Both the position numbers and the translations under genes were made by a program. This document shows positions 35,308 to 44,735 of a stretch of 64,000 bases of DNA, in pieces. The stretch covers positions 186,001 to 250,000 of the forward strand of contig CAMLCZ010000002.1 in assembly GCA_946478665.1 (NCBI GenBank), in the 5' to 3' direction. Numbering within the stretch: the stretch's first letter is position 1; each line of letters opens with the position of its first letter. The notes under the pieces were generated by a model. That model saw only the letters and a list, made by a program, of their open reading frames with translations, did no database searches and had not been told where the DNA came from. The DNA is from an uncultured Bartonella sp. GTDB taxonomy: Bacteria > Pseudomonadota > Alphaproteobacteria > Rhizobiales > Rhizobiaceae.

Positions 35308-36093
35308 TTATTTGTTCCAATTGTAATCTGGCAAATGATATTTTTCTTTTCCCGATTGATAAGATTCGCTGAAGCCCTTACTCATAAGAAGTGATTTGTT
35401 AATGTATTTGCTGGAATCGCATTTAACAAACGTATCGAAATTCAAACAAGGTGAATCGTCTGGCATTTTTGCTGCTGCATATTTTGATGCAAACAAATAG
35501 ACTGACAATGGTATATCATCATTGCTTTTTACCATGTCATCTATCGAGCTGCCCGAAAGGAACGTCTGGGCAATATATTCACCAGTTTTCTGAGCAATTT
35601 TTGTAACTGGCGGTGCAACAGTACAACGTTTCAACGTTGGGTGCTCTTCTCTTACAATACCACCACCACATGTTAACGAAATTGGTTGTCCAACGTGATA
35701 TTCTGCTATCTGATCTGAAGAAATCATGTCGAAATTAGCCAATAAAACCACGTCCTCAACATGTGGTGTTATAAAGGCCAACTCTATAGTGTTGGGGCCA
35801 GATTGGCGAATTTTTCCAACGACACCTGCAACATAGAGATTTTGATCTTTATATTTTTTATAAGCTGCAATTTCGTTATCTCCGAATTCAGCAGCAACAG
35901 CTTCTGCGTTGATCGGTCGGGAAACCGTTAAAAATTGATAGGTATTCTGGCTACCCATAAGATAGCTAACCGCAGATGCTGATAGAAAAGTGCTGAGATA
36001 CTTGCGTTCTTTATCTTCAACGCTCATCTGGGCAGAAGCCGAGGTCATTGTCACGGTTAAAGCTGTTGCCAATATTAATAAGCGTTTTAGCAT
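35308..36093 (-). CDS. Secreted OB-fold-like moron protein, subfamily B (copy B2)
   Basis: 261 aa, signal peptide MLKRLLIL..SASA, related to B1 over the whole length ('YKDQNLYVAGVVGKIRQSGPNTIELAF', 'PTLKRC', 'MPDDSPCLNFDTFVKCD', 'YHLPDYNWNK'). It is transcribed away from the baseplate genes, from a leader at 36094-36422 without the ATTGT-ACAAT dyad. It may represent the oldest member, since neither it nor A5 has a tape measure fragment beside it. Confidence 0.72.
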   Translation of the reverse strand: MLKRLLILATALTVTMTSASAQMSVEDKERKYLSTFLSASAVSYLMGSQNTYQFLTVSRPINAEAVAAEFGDNEIAAYKKYKDQNLYVAGVVGKIRQSGPNTIELAFITPHVEDVVLLANFDMISSDQIAEYHVGQPISLTCGGGIVREEHPTLKRCTVAPPVTKIAQKTGEYIAQTFLSGSSIDDMVKSNDDIPLSVYLFASKYAAAKMPDDSPCLNFDTFVKCDSSKYINKSLLMSKGFSESYQSGKEKYHLPDYNWNK

Positions 36094-36422
36094 TACAAGT
36101 TACCCCCTGTATATTTTTGCCAAAGATAAAGCTCAGTCATAGAAAAAAATTTTCTGACATACAAGTTGCAGCCACTCAAATCACACAAACAGTTTTAACA
36201 AATTTTGATCGAAAGACTATCGACTGATATAAAATGAAATTGTTTTTCTAAATATGGGCGCGTGGTAAATAGTATAACAACTTCTCTTTTTTGAAGAATA
36301 ACTAAACGATAAAACTTCTTTTTTAAATAAAATTTAAATAAAATAAAAAATATTATAATTAATGTAATATTTTACCATTTTTTTAATTCATACAATCCCT
36401 ACTCTTATCAAGGAAATCCGTA
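36094..36422. other. Divergent intergenic region at the array edge
   Basis: AT-rich, no gene. It should hold the promoter of B2 and the entry into the baseplate operon; an AAGGAAA ribosome site for the next gene ends it. Confidence 0.4.
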
Positions 36423-36995
36423 ATGTCGAATTTTATTGCTCGGCTTGAGCAAGCTGCTATTGCGCTTGTTGGCCCAACTTCGGCTGCCGATAGGGTTTTT
36501 ATTATGGAAAGCGATGGCATTAGCCAATGTTTTCCTCATGCAAGACCGTTAAACCTTAAGGTAAACGATCAGGCACGTATGCCACAACACACTTTGGAAG
36601 ATGGTTCGACTATTACCGATCATCTGGTTATTGACCCTATTTCAATAGAAATCCAGATGATTTTTATCAAAGACTTCCGCGATACACACGCAGAAATGCG
36701 TGCAGCTTACGAAGAAGGTCGTTTGCTTACCATTCAGACAAAAACGCACACTTACCCCAATATGGTGATAACCGCCCTACCGCATGAAGAAACAACCGAT
36801 TATTGGGATGTTATTGCCGTAAGTTTAAAGCTAGAGGAAGCGCGCTTTGTATCACCCGAACAAGGTAGTTTAAGTCAATCCGATGTCGGCAATACCTCTG
36901 ATACGTCAACAATCAAACGTGGTTCTCTACAATCCATGTCAACTGGCTCTCACGCACAAACAAAAGCAAAAGAAGCCTATCAAAACTTCATTTAA
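36423..36995 (+). CDS. Dit-like baseplate protein
   Basis: 190 aa. 'HTLEDGSTITDHLVIDPISIEIQMIF' and 'LTIQTKTHTYPNMVITALPHEETTDYWDVIAVSLKLEEARFV' match the Dit-like N-terminal domain of phage baseplate hub proteins; the C-terminal 40 residues are Ser/Thr-rich. It normally follows the tape measure gene directly, so the moron array is an insertion at this boundary. Confidence 0.75.
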   Translation: MSNFIARLEQAAIALVGPTSAADRVFIMESDGISQCFPHARPLNLKVNDQARMPQHTLEDGSTITDHLVIDPISIEIQMIFIKDFRDTHAEMRAAYEEGRLLTIQTKTHTYPNMVITALPHEETTDYWDVIAVSLKLEEARFVSPEQGSLSQSDVGNTSDTSTIKRGSLQSMSTGSHAQTKAKEAYQNFI

Positions 36996-37007
36996 CACAG
37001 GCTGATT

Positions 37008-37337
37008 ATGTTAACGTTGAATTTATTGGATGTTCCAAACCAATCATTTTCCACCCAATTACTATCTAGGCGTTTTACCTTTCATATAAAACTGGCAAAC
37101 GGCATTATGATTGCTGACATCACCTGTGATAATGCCCCGATTGTTACAGGCGAACGTATTTTGCCCAACCAGCCAATCATTGCTTATCCGCGATTGGAAT
37201 GTGGGAATTTTATTTTACAAACCGAAGATGATGATCTGCCTGATTGGCAGAAATTCGGCAAAACCCAACAGCTTATATACCTCACGCCAGAAGAAATCAT
37301 GTCTTTGCGACAACAGAAAGGCGTTAACAATGGATAA
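37008..37337 (+). CDS. Baseplate plug protein (Pam3 gp18-like)
   Basis: 109 aa. 'VPNQSFSTQLLSRRFTFHIKL', 'VTGERILPNQ' and the terminal 'QQLIYLTPEEI' fit the small baseplate plug family. It closes the tube end above the spike. The next gene starts inside its last codons. Confidence 0.72.
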   Translation: MLTLNLLDVPNQSFSTQLLSRRFTFHIKLANGIMIADITCDNAPIVTGERILPNQPIIAYPRLECGNFILQTEDDDLPDWQKFGKTQQLIYLTPEEIMSLRQQKGVNNG

Positions 37338-38151
37338 AATAGATTTCCGCCGGCTTGCTGTTTCCATTGAAATTGATGGTGTGATGAAGCGTTATGAAGG
37401 ACTTCATATCACTGCTTCTGGTGATAAGAGTGCTAACCCCATTGAAAATTCCTGCCGTGTTGAAATATTCAATTTGGCGCGAGAAACACGCAACTATCTT
37501 TTAACAGAAACCAGTCCGTTTAACGAAAACCGTAGCCGCAAACGCATTATTGTAGAAGCTGGACGACAAAGCACAGGATTAACGCAGCTATTTGTCGGGG
37601 ACATAACATCGGCCTCGCCTTCGCAGCCACCTGATATTGGTTTAACGCTGGAAGCACGAACAGGTTCATATGTCAAAGGCAATCTTGTTGCCCGTTCTGG
37701 CAAAGCCCAACAGCCTTTATCGGAAATATCCAAAATGGCCGCGGACGATGCAGGTGTCGGGCTAGAATTTGAAGCAACCGATAAAAATATCTCCAACTAC
37801 GCTTTCACGGGTGGAGCCTTGAAACAGGTCAACCAGCTTTCCGAAGCAGGCGGCGTTAATGCCTTTATTGATGATGAGGTTCTTGTTGTTAAAGACATCA
37901 ATAAACCACGTAAAAATCACAGCCGTTTATTGACCAAGGATACCGGCATGATCGGCATTCCAGAAATTACCGAACAGGGAATAAAGGTGCAATTTCTGTT
38001 TGATAATGAAACGGTTATCGGTGGCGAACTCATTGTAAAAAGCGAGCTTAATCCGGCTGTGAATGGCTCATACGAAATATACAAACTGAGTTTCGACTTA
38101 TCTTCGCGCGACACCCCTTGGTATTACACGGCAGAAGCAAAGAGACATTAA
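37330..38151 (+). CDS. Baseplate hub protein
   Basis: 273 aa from the ATG at 37330, overlapping the plug gene by 8 bases; the longer frame from 37111 is rejected. The sequence has the gp27-like hub look ('GDKSANPIENSCRVEIFNLARETRNYLL', 'VFVGDITSASPSQPPDIGLTLEAR'), a beta-barrel protein that links tube and spike. Confidence 0.65.
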   Translation: MDKIDFRRLAVSIEIDGVMKRYEGLHITASGDKSANPIENSCRVEIFNLARETRNYLLTETSPFNENRSRKRIIVEAGRQSTGLTQLFVGDITSASPSQPPDIGLTLEARTGSYVKGNLVARSGKAQQPLSEISKMAADDAGVGLEFEATDKNISNYAFTGGALKQVNQLSEAGGVNAFIDDEVLVVKDINKPRKNHSRLLTKDTGMIGIPEITEQGIKVQFLFDNETVIGGELIVKSELNPAVNGSYEIYKLSFDLSSRDTPWYYTAEAKRH

Positions 38152-38155
38152 CAAA

Positions 38156-38851
38156 ATGGTTACAAGAAATACAAAACCTTCCATTGATCCTGCTGATAAT
38201 GGTTCACTGGAGGGGTTGTTACGCCATGCCATGAAAAAGCATGCACAAAATACCGATGGCATGATGCCCGCTCGTGTTATTGACTATGACAGAAAAACCA
38301 ATCGTGTAAAAATACAGCCCTTAGCAAAGGTACAAGGCACAGATGGGCAAGTCATTTCACGGGCACCGATTGCCAGTATCCCTGCCTATCGCTTTGGCAC
38401 CAATGGCGCCATCATGTCTTTTCCAATTAAAGCGGGTGATGTCGGCTGGGTTATGGCAGGAGACCGTGACATCAGCCTTATCGAACAAAGCGGTTACGAC
38501 GAGCAACCCCCCAATACCAATCGTATGCATTCTTTTTCCAATGGTATGTTTTTCCCAGACTCGCTGAAACAATGGAATATTGCTGATGAAGATATGGAAA
38601 ATACCGTTATAGGCAACACAGATGGCAGCGTAAAAATATCTTTGGGCGGTGCCGAGCTAACGATTACCAGCGCAGAAAAAGTTACAATTTACGCACCTGA
38701 AACCGAGTTTTCCGGCAATGTTACCATAAAGGGTAAACTTCATGTCGAGGCTGGTATATTCGGTGTCAATGGCCTGTCTTTTGAAAAACACAGGCATGAA
38801 CACGTAAAATCCGGCATTAATTATTCTGGTAAACCAAATGGAGAAGCCTAA
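38156..38851 (+). CDS. Membrane-puncturing spike protein (gp138/gpV-like)
   Basis: 231 aa. The N-terminal OB domain ('MPARVIDYDRKTNRVKIQPLAKV', 'GWVMAGDRDISLIEQSG') and the repetitive beta segment near 170-215 ('GSVKISLGGAELTITSAEKVTIYAPETEFSGNVTIKGKL') are typical of the trimeric spike at the tail tip. Its stop overlaps the next ATG. Confidence 0.8.
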   Translation: MVTRNTKPSIDPADNGSLEGLLRHAMKKHAQNTDGMMPARVIDYDRKTNRVKIQPLAKVQGTDGQVISRAPIASIPAYRFGTNGAIMSFPIKAGDVGWVMAGDRDISLIEQSGYDEQPPNTNRMHSFSNGMFFPDSLKQWNIADEDMENTVIGNTDGSVKISLGGAELTITSAEKVTIYAPETEFSGNVTIKGKLHVEAGIFGVNGLSFEKHRHEHVKSGINYSGKPNGEA

Positions 38852-39198
38852 TGACACGTTCATTTGCGGTAGACCAACATAATGACCTCATGATCGGCAA
38901 TAACCGTAAGCTTGCCTTAGTCAATAATCTTCAGGCAGTTATGGCAATTTGTACCCATGCAGCGCAGGCCATTCTTGGGGAAATGATTTATGCCCAAAAA
39001 CAAGGCTTACCCGATTTTCAAACAGTTTGGCAAGGCAGCGCAAATTTAACGGCATGGGAAGTTGCCTATCGCGCACGGCTCAAACAGATACCCGAAGTTA
39101 CATCATTGCAATCGCTTTCGACATGGCGCGATGGCGACACAATGAAATACGCCGCTGTTATAAAAACAATCTATGGAACAGGTGAAATTCATGGCTGA
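38851..39198 (+). CDS. Baseplate wedge protein, gpW/gp25-like
   Basis: 115 aa. 'RSFAVDQHNDLMIGNNRKLALVNNLQAVMAICTHAAQAILGEMIY' followed by 'RARLKQIPEVTSLQSLS' fits the gpW/gp25 wedge family. It lies between spike and J-like genes in the usual order. Confidence 0.75.
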   Translation: MTRSFAVDQHNDLMIGNNRKLALVNNLQAVMAICTHAAQAILGEMIYAQKQGLPDFQTVWQGSANLTAWEVAYRARLKQIPEVTSLQSLSTWRDGDTMKYAAVIKTIYGTGEIHG

Positions 39199-40396
39199 TT
39201 ATCAATATATCACCAATAATGGTACGATTGTACCCGATACAGCCGAGACTTTGGAAAATGTCAGAGAAGAGTTTCGCAATGCCTTTGGGCGAGATCTCGA
39301 TGTGTCACCAGAAACGCCACAAGGTGTATTGATTACAGCAGAAACAAAAGCGCGCGATGCTATCATAAAAAACAATGCCGCTCTGGCAAACCAAATTAAT
39401 CCCAATATTGCAGGTGGCATTTTTCTGGATGCTATATGGGCTTTGACGGGGGGTTATCGTGTGGCAGCCAAACCGTCGGTTTTATACAATGTTGCCTTAT
39501 CAGGTCGTGCCAGCACTATTGTGCCTGAAGGAACACAAGTTGGCGTACAAGAAAATGGTGCCATTTTTGAATTGACCAGTTCGGTTATATTAAATGAAAA
39601 AGGTCAAGCTTCAGGAACATTTCAGGCTATTGAAAATGGTCCTATTGCTGTTGCCTCTTACGCGCTCAACACGATCATAACACCCGTTTTAGGCCTTGAA
39701 ACCGTAACAAATCCTCAACCAGCTGAAATAGGATGCGCAGAAGAAAGCGATCATGCCGCAAGGCTTCGTCGCAAAAAGACATTGGCGTTGCAAGGCGTCA
39801 GCTTGCCAGAAGCCATTATTTCTGGTCTTTATGATGCGACAAAGGTAAAAGGCATAAAATCCCTTTCATTTATAGAAAATGTAGAAAATACACCACTCAC
39901 AGTCGATGGTATCACACTCAAACCCCATTCTGTTTATGCCTGTGTTGATGGGGGACGCGATGAAGATATTGCAAGACAACTTCTCGATAAGAAAAGTTTA
40001 GGGTGTGCATGGAATGGTAATATAACAATAAATGTTACTGAACCATTCAGTGGGCAAACGTATCCCGTCAGTTTTGACCGACCAAAACCAGTTTCCATCT
40101 GGGCAAAAGTGACAATTCGCAATATCAAATCCTCACCTGATCCGGCTCTTGTTGTGCGTGAAGCAATGATAGCCTATGCAAATGGCGATATGCAGGATGA
40201 GCAAGGCTTTGTGGTTGGTGGCGATGTTTCACCTTTTGAACTCGCCGGAGCGATCAACCGCAATATGCCAGTGCTCTATGTCAGCAATCTACTTGTTTCT
40301 AAAGACGGGCAAAATTACTCGACCAATGAAATCAAAATGGCTGTCAATGAAATTGCTGTGTTATTGCCCGGTACAATTGAGGTGACAATAACATGA
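39191..40396 (+). CDS. Baseplate J/gp47-like protein
   Basis: 401 aa from the ATG at 39191. 'DVSPETPQGVLITAETKARDAIIKNNAALANQINPNIAGGIFLDAI' and 'ALQGVSLPEAIISGLYDATKVKGIKSLSFIENVEN' match baseplate J proteins, which form the wedge ring that triggers sheath contraction. It overlaps both neighbours by a few bases. Confidence 0.85.
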   Translation: MADYQYITNNGTIVPDTAETLENVREEFRNAFGRDLDVSPETPQGVLITAETKARDAIIKNNAALANQINPNIAGGIFLDAIWALTGGYRVAAKPSVLYNVALSGRASTIVPEGTQVGVQENGAIFELTSSVILNEKGQASGTFQAIENGPIAVASYALNTIITPVLGLETVTNPQPAEIGCAEESDHAARLRRKKTLALQGVSLPEAIISGLYDATKVKGIKSLSFIENVENTPLTVDGITLKPHSVYACVDGGRDEDIARQLLDKKSLGCAWNGNITINVTEPFSGQTYPVSFDRPKPVSIWAKVTIRNIKSSPDPALVVREAMIAYANGDMQDEQGFVVGGDVSPFELAGAINRNMPVLYVSNLLVSKDGQNYSTNEIKMAVNEIAVLLPGTIEVTIT

Positions 40397-41067
40397 CAAA
40401 TATCCAGAAATTCGACTTTTCTGTCGACCTCAAACAATCACTGCTTTGGCAATATGACGATGCAAAACATTTACAAGCACTTATTGAACAAAAAAATGCT
40501 TGGTATGAAAAGAAGCAAAGCCATTTTTGGAACGATTGGTTTTATGATATTTTCAATCTTGATACAGCAAATGATTTTGGCTTATCAGTCTGGGCAATCA
40601 TTCTCGACATTCCACTTGCAATCGGCATTGAAGGAAGCGGTGCGCGGCCAGTATGGGGCTTTGGTGCATATAACGGGAATTTTTCCGATTGGGCTGGTTC
40701 CGACTATCACTTCGGAACAAATTTTGGGCGCAATGGCGATACCGTTTTTGCATTAAATATTGAGCAAAAAAGGCTCATTCTAAAGCTGCGATACTACCAG
40801 CTTATATCGCGCGGTAGTGTCGGCGAGGTCAATGCAATGTTAAAAGCATTGTTTAAAGGACACGCCCATGTGATAGATGGACTGGATATGACAATGACTT
40901 ATATATTCGATGTCATGCCATCCAGCCAAACCTTGTTGGTGTTAGAGCAATTCGACCTACTGCCGCGGCCTGCCGGTGTAAAACGCAAAATTCTTATCAA
41001 TCCAACGGATAGTTTCGGCTTCAAGCCTTATTACCTCAATTTTAAAAACAGCAATTTTCACATTTAA
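40393..41067 (+). CDS. Baseplate protein (DUF2612)
   Basis: 224 aa. 'LLWQYDDAKHLQALIEQKNAWYEKKQSHFWNDWFYDIFNLDTANDFGLSVWAIILDIP' is the DUF2612 signature; it corresponds in position to the P2 gpI-like protein connecting baseplate and fibers. Start overlaps the J stop (ATGA). Confidence 0.8.
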   Translation: MTNIQKFDFSVDLKQSLLWQYDDAKHLQALIEQKNAWYEKKQSHFWNDWFYDIFNLDTANDFGLSVWAIILDIPLAIGIEGSGARPVWGFGAYNGNFSDWAGSDYHFGTNFGRNGDTVFALNIEQKRLILKLRYYQLISRGSVGEVNAMLKALFKGHAHVIDGLDMTMTYIFDVMPSSQTLLVLEQFDLLPRPAGVKRKILINPTDSFGFKPYYLNFKNSNFHI

Positions 41068-41076
41068 GGATTTAAA

Positions 41077-42588
41077 ATGAATTTACCCAAATTCATCCGG
41101 TATCCCTTTGCGGCAACCGGTGACAAAACGTCTGTGCCAGACGACGTGGAGCCAGGCGGCAACATAAGTTATGCTGAAGGTTATGGTTTTGACTATGAAA
41201 GAAACCCCGCAACCGACCCGCAGGCAAAACGCATTGAACGCGACAAGATGAACCAGCTTCATCATGATATCACCAGCAATATCCAGCAATATCAATTATA
41301 TGCAACACCTTGGTTCTACGACGCAAGTGTCAATGGAGGAACACCTATTGCATATCCCAAAGGGGCATTTGTCCGGTACAAAGATGGGATTGAAGAAAAA
41401 AACTATGTTTCGCTGATTGATAATAATACCGCCGCTCCCACCGATAGCAAGAAATGGACTGTGATTGACGACACAGCCTATGCCATGCGCGATGGAAGCC
41501 GCAATTATGTTGTTGCTGATGGGAATAGTCAAACAATAACAGGAACATTGGATTTACCAATCAAATCACTTGTGGCAGGTTTTCCTATCATATTGAAAGT
41601 CAAATACAAAAATGACTCAAACCCTACGCTGAATATTAACAATCTGGGACCTGTTCCAATTGTTTACAACCAAACTGGTGAAGCTGTCCGTGCCGGTGAC
41701 TTCCAGCCAAATGATTTATTATTCCTCGTATTTGATGGATCACGCTTCCGTTTAGATCCAACAATGTTGTCGATGGATCGGCGCTATTCCAAGCTTACAC
41801 AACCCCCAACCGACACTTTTTATGTCATTGGTCCAAATGGCAATGATAACAATACTGGTTTCAGTACGTCTCCTAAAGAAGGCTTCCGGACAATCATGGG
41901 TGCGATCGACGCAATCAACAACCGTTATATTACAAGCGGCACTGTAACAATCAGGGTCTCACCTGGAACATATGATGGCTTTTTTGTTCCAAACTCTATG
42001 ATTGCCAACTGGGTCATTAAATCGTTGAACGGCGATAAAAAATCTTGTCGTGTCATCGCAACAGATCCCAACAAGCCAGTCAAAAATGCTTGCAGTACAT
42101 TTTTTGGCACACAAGTCGACATCGCGGATATGACACTGGCAGGGCTATACGACACCATTGCTACTACGCAAGGAACCATCAATATTTATAATTGCGATAT
42201 CATGATGGGCAATGCTTCCAACTCACAAGCAGTTGCGTGTTATGGTGGTACTATCAATCTCTATGGGGAAATGACTGTTTCGGGGACTGGATCCGTTATT
42301 TTTCATGCTACCGCCTGTGGCAATCTTGGCCTTGGATATTACGATGTTACTGGCAAAAACCCATTAACAATTACCTATAAAGATGTGAAAGCCTCTTGGG
42401 CAACTTTTGTATGTGAAAAATGTTCCAACATTTCAGTTGCCAGTGCTGTCGTTACTTTTATTGGCGTACCAGACAGTATGTCTTACACCGCCATTGACAA
42501 CGGAATTATCAATACATGGGGGGCTGGTACCAATATATTCCCTGGCACACGCGGACCTTGGGTTGGTTCAGGCGGCATCGCAAGCTAA
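41077..42588 (+). CDS. Tail fiber / tailspike with beta-helix
   Basis: 503 aa. The first 150 residues form a baseplate-proximal part. From about 245 on, 'FYVIGPNGNDNNTGFSTSPKEGFRTIMGAIDAIN' and regularly spaced short strands suggest a right-handed parallel beta-helix of pectate-lyase type, as in receptor-binding tailspikes. It probably decides host range. Preceded by an AAGGA site. Confidence 0.75.
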   Translation: MNLPKFIRYPFAATGDKTSVPDDVEPGGNISYAEGYGFDYERNPATDPQAKRIERDKMNQLHHDITSNIQQYQLYATPWFYDASVNGGTPIAYPKGAFVRYKDGIEEKNYVSLIDNNTAAPTDSKKWTVIDDTAYAMRDGSRNYVVADGNSQTITGTLDLPIKSLVAGFPIILKVKYKNDSNPTLNINNLGPVPIVYNQTGEAVRAGDFQPNDLLFLVFDGSRFRLDPTMLSMDRRYSKLTQPPTDTFYVIGPNGNDNNTGFSTSPKEGFRTIMGAIDAINNRYITSGTVTIRVSPGTYDGFFVPNSMIANWVIKSLNGDKKSCRVIATDPNKPVKNACSTFFGTQVDIADMTLAGLYDTIATTQGTINIYNCDIMMGNASNSQAVACYGGTINLYGEMTVSGTGSVIFHATACGNLGLGYYDVTGKNPLTITYKDVKASWATFVCEKCSNISVASAVVTFIGVPDSMSYTAIDNGIINTWGAGTNIFPGTRGPWVGSGGIAS

Positions 42589-42598
42589 AGGATAAATC

Positions 42599-43225
42599 AT
42601 GCAATATACACCAACAAATTGGTATTGGATCGCTGAAAACGGGCGTATTTACTCAAGCGCAAAACAAGCGATTATTACTTCGAATGATGACGATTTTTTA
42701 AAGTGGCAGGCATCGGGTTACTTGCCAACACCTTGGCCAAAAGATGCACATGGTCAACAATCAGATGCAGCCCTTGCCGAGGTTATTGCTCCTTTTGGAT
42801 TGAAACTTTTTCCCAAAACGCTTGATGATGTAAAACTAGAATTGCAAGTGGAAGTCGATAAAGCCGCTGAAAATGAGCGGTTAAAATACATTACCGACGG
42901 CGTTGGACAATCAATGACCTATCAAGAAAAAGTCAATCAGGCTGCTGATTATTCGAAGAAGTTTGGCGCGCACCAGAAATCACCAGATGACACACCTGCA
43001 CCAAAGGAAGATGATTATCTTCTCTTAAAGGCAAGCTTAGGCATTGATGGCAACACCTTAATTGAAGTTGCAGAAACGGTGACCCATGCCTATGCAATTT
43101 GGCAGCAAATTGGTGCAGCCATTGAAGCAACGCGCCTTGAAACAAAAAGCAAAATTGGCATGGCTAAAGATATTACGTCTGCCAAAGCAGTTTTTGCTGA
43201 ACTTAACTGGCCTAATCCCTGTTAA
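42599..43225 (+). CDS. Tail fiber assembly-type protein
   Basis: 208 aa. The N-terminal 'NWYWIAENGRIYSSAKQAIITSNDDDFLKWQASG' and the central helical 'VEVDKAAENERLKYITDGVGQSMTYQEKVNQA' (DUF4376-like) resemble proteins encoded after tail fibers that assist or decorate them. It ends the late structural operon before a strong terminator. Confidence 0.6.
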   Translation: MQYTPTNWYWIAENGRIYSSAKQAIITSNDDDFLKWQASGYLPTPWPKDAHGQQSDAALAEVIAPFGLKLFPKTLDDVKLELQVEVDKAAENERLKYITDGVGQSMTYQEKVNQAADYSKKFGAHQKSPDDTPAPKEDDYLLLKASLGIDGNTLIEVAETVTHAYAIWQQIGAAIEATRLETKSKIGMAKDITSAKAVFAELNWPNPC

Positions 43226-43354
43226 TTGCCGCCCCTTTTAACTGGCAATATATTTTCAACAACCAATTTTTGCATTCCACCATGGAAACAGAAAAGCTGA
43301 TAGCGTTTTATTGTTGGAAACTTTAATCGGTTCCATTTGTAAATTGTAAATATC

Positions 43355-43378
43355 AACCTCGCTCCGGCGAGGTTTTTT
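43355..43378 (+). terminator. Terminator of the structural operon
   Basis: AACCTCGC, loop TCCG, GCGAGGTT then TTTT. The 8-bp stem including A-T pairs and a tight loop make this a strong intrinsic terminator, so lysis genes need read-through or their own promoter. Confidence 0.88.
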
Positions 43379-43396
43379 ATTATGTGAAAGTTAGTC

Positions 43397-44062
43397 ATGA
43401 CACGAAAAATAGACCAAACTGGCCTTAATTCCATCAAACAATGGGAAGGGTTACGGACAAAAGCCTATCAAGACACAGGCGGTGTCTGGACAATTGGTTA
43501 CGGACATACGGCAGCCGCAGGATTGCCAAGGCCTTATAAAGACTTGAAAATTACCGAAGAAAAAGCCGAAGAGATCCTCATCAATGATCTCGCTTTATAT
43601 GAAAAGGCTGTCGAAACATCTGTCACAGTCAAATTGTCTGACAACCAATTTTCAGCACTTGTATCCTTTTGCTATAATGTTGGCATCAGCGCTTTTAAAA
43701 AATCGACTTTGCTTAAAAAACTCAACAAAGGTGATTACAGCGCAGTGCCTTCCGAACTCATGAAATGGGTTAATGACGGAGGCAAAAGGGTGCAAGGTCT
43801 TGTCAACCGCCGCTCTGCTGAAGCGGGTTTGTGGGCAAAGGGTGCCTTTGTATCATCAAGTTATGAAACACCACAGCCGTTAAAACACAATGCGGTTTTA
43901 AAACCCGAAGTGGTGGGACCTGTTATTAGTGCAGCCTCTGGACTTACTGGTTTTGCTACCGGTTCAGGTCCGTTCCAATGGGCATTAGCTGCCATTATGG
44001 TTGCAGCGGCTGCTACCGGCATTTGCTTTTTTGTCGTGCGCTTACGTGAGCAAACACGGTAG
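43397..44062 (+). CDS. Endolysin, GH24 lysozyme with C-terminal membrane anchor
   Basis: 221 aa. The T4-lysozyme-type catalytic triad is E17 (WEGLR), D26 and T32 (WTIGYGHT), with the exact 9- and 6-residue spacing of T4 E11/D20/T26. 'FSALVSFCYNVG' and 'NRRSAEAGLW' complete the fold. Residues about 180-215 form a hydrophobic segment ending in basic residues, an unusual C-terminal anchor for this class (signal-arrest anchors are normally N-terminal). It hydrolyses peptidoglycan glycan bonds at lysis. Confidence 0.9.
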   Translation: MTRKIDQTGLNSIKQWEGLRTKAYQDTGGVWTIGYGHTAAAGLPRPYKDLKITEEKAEEILINDLALYEKAVETSVTVKLSDNQFSALVSFCYNVGISAFKKSTLLKKLNKGDYSAVPSELMKWVNDGGKRVQGLVNRRSAEAGLWAKGAFVSSSYETPQPLKHNAVLKPEVVGPVISAASGLTGFATGSGPFQWALAAIMVAAAATGICFFVVRLREQTR

Positions 44063-44339
44063 ATGCCCCACGCATTGCCTGCCAATTACCGCCAAGCAGC
44101 ACTTGCCATATTCAAGCAGCATTTAATGCTGCTTAACAATCACAAAAAATAATACCGCTCAATGCGGTCATCACATACCAAACCATCAAAATCCATACAT
44201 ATATAATACCAATCCATTCGCAATTGATTTCTAGATGATCTTTGGTGAAAGCTAGGACAATTGTCACACAGCAGTGCTCTATTTCACCAAAGCACCGAAA
44301 TAATAATTGGTTGTGACATGAACAGAAACATTTAACATT
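44063..44339. other. Spacer between endolysin and holin genes
   Basis: Non-coding. AAGCAGCAT (44114-44122), TTA loop, ATGCTGCTT (44126-44134) form a perfect 9-bp hairpin without a U-run on the plus strand. Confidence 0.5.
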
Positions 44340-44690
44340 ATGCCACAAAAAAATATTCCGCCAGATTGGCTTGCCTACAGTCTCTATGTTATTTTGACTG
44401 GGCTCGCAGGTGCGCTTGGCGCATTTGTCTACCAAATTCATGGTCCCATAAAAAATTGGACACAACGCATTGCCGAATGGCTTGGCGGTGCCTTATGTGC
44501 AATTTACGGTGCAGAATTGGCCGCCCAAGCCATACTTCACATACTTGATAAATTTGATCTTGTTGACAAGAGCTATGTCATGCCCGACAAAATTATCGGT
44601 CTTGCTGGATTTCTTTGTGGGGCGCTCGGCGTATCCATCATTGATACGGCTATCAAGCTTATACATAATAATAAGACAGATCTTGAATAA
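44340..44690 (+). CDS. Probable holin
   Basis: 116 aa, with hydrophobic segments near 12-32, 48-68 and 82-105 and a short charged C-terminus. Size, topology and place after the endolysin fit a phage holin that permeabilises the inner membrane at lysis. The ribosome site is weak. Confidence 0.7.
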   Translation: MPQKNIPPDWLAYSLYVILTGLAGALGAFVYQIHGPIKNWTQRIAEWLGGALCAIYGAELAAQAILHILDKFDLVDKSYVMPDKIIGLAGFLCGALGVSIIDTAIKLIHNNKTDLE

Positions 44691-44703
44691 TATTCTTAAC
44701 AAC

Positions 44704-44735
44704 AGGCCGGCCAGTTAATACTGGTCGGCCTTTTT
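44704..44735 (+). terminator. Strong intrinsic terminator ending the prophage
   Basis: GGCCGGCCAGT (44705-44715), loop TAAT, ACTGGTCGGCC (44720-44730), TTTTT. Eleven base pairs with one G-U. Right boundary of the recognisable phage genes. Confidence 0.92.
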
